Positions 57,885 through 64,000 of a stretch of DNA of 64,000 nt are shown here, piece after piece. The first letter of the stretch is position 1, and the number at the start of each line of letters is the position of its first letter. The notes below the pieces were generated by a model. It ran no database searches. It worked only from the letters and a program-made list of their open reading frames with translations, and was not told where the DNA came from. The stretch comes from Punctularia strigosozonata HHB-11173 SS5 (Eukaryota > Basidiomycota > Agaricomycetes > Corticiales > Punctulariaceae): contig NW_006767442.1 in NCBI RefSeq assembly GCF_000264995.1, positions 163,925 to 227,924 of the forward strand, written 5' to 3'. A program made the translations under genes and the position numbers.

Positions 57885-57973
57885 GCCAGGAATCTTTGGA
57901 AAGCAAGATTGCGGCTCTCGAGGCAAGGTTCGAAGGTCATCAGAGTAATGTTGAGGCACGGCTCGACGCTATT
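57885..57973 (+). repeat. Right arm of an 89-bp near-perfect inverted repeat
   Basis: Mirror copy of 57642-57730 with three mismatches, separated from it by 154 bp. Read on the plus strand it encodes the same peptide and reaches a stop shortly after (VEARLDAILHL). Confidence 0.85.
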
Positions 57974-58129
57974 CTCCATCTATAGCAGCCCGTCAACGTT
58001 GTTGTACCAGATCCCGATATTGTGTCGACATGATCCGCGATCGCGAGTATTCCAGACGGCAATAAAAATATGAAGTATGTAGACCCTGAACCATTAACAT
58101 ATAGCTCTGTAATACGCGACGAGATATTC

Positions 58130-62013
<3,884 letters not shown>

Positions 62014-62537
62014 GCCGGGCGTTGATTGCGGGCGAGAGATTTCAGAACGTCACTGGGTGCTTATGCGGGTGACTGTCGTGACTGTTGGATATCATTGTAG
62101 ACAAGACAAAATGGCTGGATCATACTGCACTCACTCGGGAAGAACGTGAATCGGGTGGGAGTATGTTTAAGGGCAATTGTTTGCAGGCCGTTGCCTATGG
62201 GCGCCGCCGCAGTTACGGGTCAGGTGTAGGTCCGTGTATAGACATTGCCGCTCACCTCCGGGGCTCAAAGGCCTATGAAGGGACCCGAACGGCAGATACA
62301 CGACCAGAAATTCAAGAGGTATGTTGGCAACACCAGTTCCGTACTAAAGCCGTCGAGGCGAACGAGGAAGGTCGAGGTGGCGTATACCGTGGCAGTGTTG
62401 CCTCCACGTCCTCTTGCCTTCGCCCACGACCGCCGACGGTGAGTTTCAGGCGTCTCAGAGTCGACCTGGCCGATGCTTACGGCGTAGCATTGTATCATCT
62501 GCTACCATAATATACTGTACGGATCAACGTCGACGGC
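62014..62537. other. Divergent promoter region, 524 bp
   Basis: Separates the PMR1 start from the RS-protein gene. An AT-rich stretch (about 62490-62520, with ATAATATAC) lies near the RS-protein start. No gene is supported. Confidence 0.45.
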
Positions 62538-63572
62538 ATGGACACGCGACGCGGGCGCAGCAGAAGCAGAAGCCATGAACCCTACAGACGAGACGACCGC
62601 AATCGGTCGCTCGACCGGACGCGGCGGGACGATCGGGACGTGAAGAGGAGTCGCTCGAGGTCCCCGAAAAGACGCTCGCGCAGTCCAAGACGGCGTGCTT
62701 CACGATCTCGTTCGCATAGCATGCGACGACGCGACTCGCGTTCGAGGTCCCGCGACAGGAAGCAGAGCCGGCGGTCCCGCAGCCGGAGCCGGAGCAGGGA
62801 CAAGGCGAAGCGTAGGCGCGACCGAAGCCGCTCTGTGTCGAGCTCGGACTCGGACTCCTCTCGCGAGCAGCGGCGTAAGCGCAGGAAGGAGAAGCAAAAG
62901 CGGCGGAGCAGTCGCAGTCGCGAAAGGAAGGAGCGCAAGAAGGCGAAGAAAGAGAAAAAGGTGGGATTCAAGGGATCGATACCTCGGGTTAGTCACGCTA
63001 AGAGTTGTCATCCCTCCAGAAGAAGGAGAAGAACGTCATGCAGTGGGGCAAATACGGACTCATCCACGAAACCGAGTGCGTTGCGTGCGACGTTCATATT
63101 CTCCGTATGGATATTAACGCATATCCGCAGCATGTACAGCAAAGACGCCGAGTTCCGGGCGTGGCTCGTCGAAGAGAGGATGATCAACCCGGAAACGATC
63201 TCGAAAGATAACATGAAAAAGGAGTTTGCGCGCTTCGCGGAGGATTACAACACGGCGACGCTCCCGAATGAAAAGTACTACGACATGGCGCGCTACGAGG
63301 TGCGCATGGCGGCACTGCGCGCGGGCGAGTTCGTCCCGCAGGGCGATGGGGACACGTACGACCCGATGGCGGATGTGCGCGCGCTGGAGACTGAGCGGAG
63401 GCGGAAGACGAAGGGCGATGCGGACCGGGAGAGCTATCTCAACAAGGAACAGCTGCAGGAGTTGCGCAAGGTGCAGCAGGAGCGGGTACAGGCAGGCAAA
63501 ATGAAGATTTTGGGCATGGACATCAAGCAGAATATGGGTGTAAGGATGGACGGGACGATGTTCGATGGGTAG
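62538..63572 (+). CDS. SR-rich nuclear protein, SCI1-like
   Basis: Predicted 306-residue protein from exons 62538-62960, 63020-63075 and 63131-63572. Residues 1 to about 130 are an RS/RD/RE-repeat domain (RGRSRSRSHEP, RRSRSRSRSRDKAKRR) that runs into a Lys-rich stretch. The conserved core follows: KNVMQWGKYGLIHETDMYSK, FRAWLVEERMINPETI, FAEDYNTATLPNEKYYDMARYE, then ETERRRKTKGDADRESYLNK and a C-terminal KMKILGMDIKQNMGVRMDG. The core matches a family known in plants as STYLE CELL-CYCLE INHIBITOR 1, widespread in eukaryotes and of unclear molecular role. The RS domain suggests nuclear speckle or pre-mRNA work. It is divergent from PMR1. Confidence 0.8.
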   Translation: MDTRRGRSRSRSHEPYRRDDRNRSLDRTRRDDRDVKRSRSRSPKRRSRSPRRRASRSRSHSMRRRDSRSRSRDRKQSRRSRSRSRSRDKAKRRRDRSRSVSSSDSDSSREQRRKRRKEKQKRRSSRSRERKERKKAKKEKKVGFKGSIPRVSHAKSCHPSRRRRRTSCSGANTDSSTKPSALRATFIFSVWILTHIRSMYSKDAEFRAWLVEERMINPETISKDNMKKEFARFAEDYNTATLPNEKYYDMARYEVRMAALRAGEFVPQGDGDTYDPMADVRALETERRRKTKGDADRESYLNKEQLQELRKVQQERVQAGKMKILGMDIKQNMGVRMDGTMFDG

Positions 63573-64000
63573 AATCTTGTTTCGGTGCGATTTTCCGCGT
63601 GACGCTACTCCAGGGGCACGGACTAACGTTGTGAACAGGTACACGTTTCTTGTATCCTGTAAATAATAGGAAGGGGACATTTTTTCGTCATATCTGAAGG
63701 ACGTCGTAGAGGCACCGTTTGCCTCCGCCTCAGGCTGTGCCTGAATCAACTCGATGCCGTGGGAAAGCTCAGGTACGCCATATTCAGGGCGTTCGGAGGC
63801 AACGAAATGCCGGCAAATCGCGACGCAGAAACCACCTCGGCCTTCCTCGCGATCGCGCTAGCGGTGCAGTGCCTGGGGCGTTTGTTTCCTAATGCTCTCT
63901 GGCTGACATAGGAAAGGCCCGCAGGCTTGTTAAACGACGTCCGGCGCCTGCTGATCTCCGCCTTAGCAAGGCCGAGAGCGTCCAAGAACGCTCAAAAACT
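63573..64000. other. Window end; possible 3' end of a minus-strand gene
   Basis: A minus-strand frame at 63746-63985 ends ASRFAGISLPPNALNMAYLS, which has protein-like composition and could be the last exon of a gene lying mostly beyond the window. No ATG, domain or splice site confirms it. Confidence 0.25.

Larger units (their letters stand above)
56663..58129. other. Gene-poor stretch, 1.47 kb
   Basis: Between EFG1 and PMR1. It holds a plus-strand ORF at 57286-57537 whose end (VGGFDSESPSGQSPSGLSLP) has disordered-protein composition. A splice-acceptor-like CTTCTTCAG lies near 57225, and an 89-bp inverted repeat is listed separately. Together these may be the remains of a small gene or element; no intact gene could be built. 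Confidence 0.35.

Overview
The window reads as nuclear DNA of a filamentous basidiomycete, probably an agaricomycete. Genes are dense and sit on both strands. Most carry many short introns of about 50-75 nt with GT-AG ends and CTAAC/CTGAC-type branch sites. Families typical of fungi appear throughout: PUS9-like, Nrd1-like, Elp1, Spb4, Yar1, Efg1, Pmr1 and Cdc15/Imp2-type F-BAR. No operons, tRNA, rRNA or CRISPR signals were seen. All gene models were spliced by eye from conserved residues and reading phase, so internal exon ends are approximate unless stated.

Layout. 1-687: 3' end of an LTR retrotransposon with its LTR, directly upstream of a PUS9/RIB2-type tRNA pseudouridine synthase (898-3254). 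3.9-16 kb: a stand-alone NIF3/YqfO-type small protein, a secreted calcineurin-like phosphoesterase, an F-BAR/SH3 protein, a tiny membrane protein, coatomer zeta and a four-RRM Nrd1-like RNA-binding protein. 16.6-26.7 kb: a transporter block made of an MFS sugar porter and two tandem ArsB/NhaD-type permeases that flank an unclassified multi-pass membrane protein. 26.8-34.6 kb: a membrane-anchored amidohydrolase, a carnosine N-methyltransferase-like protein and a type II membrane protein. 35.2-47.5 kb: ELP1, a small putative mitochondrial protein, a Moco-sulfurase-like PLP enzyme, the DEAD-box helicase SPB4 and the Rps3 chaperone YAR1. 48-55.4 kb: two paralogous basidiomycete multi-pass membrane proteins in divergent orientation around an aldo-keto reductase. 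55.6-64 kb: EFG1, a gene-poor 1.5 kb stretch holding an 89-bp near-perfect inverted repeat, the Ca2+/Mn2+ ATPase PMR1 and an SCI1-like RS protein.

How the genes fit together. Many are housekeeping genes: tRNA modification (PUS9-like, ELP1), 40S/60S ribosome assembly (EFG1, YAR1, SPB4) and the secretory pathway (coatomer zeta, PMR1). They are interspersed with lineage-specific membrane proteins. No single obvious novel system stands out. The best leads are a PLP sulfurase-like enzyme with an N-myristoylation-type start and no MOSC domain, the ArsB/NhaD tandem in which one copy has gained a three-unit internal repeat, the divergent paralogous membrane proteins, the inverted repeat, and recurrent GC-AG introns.
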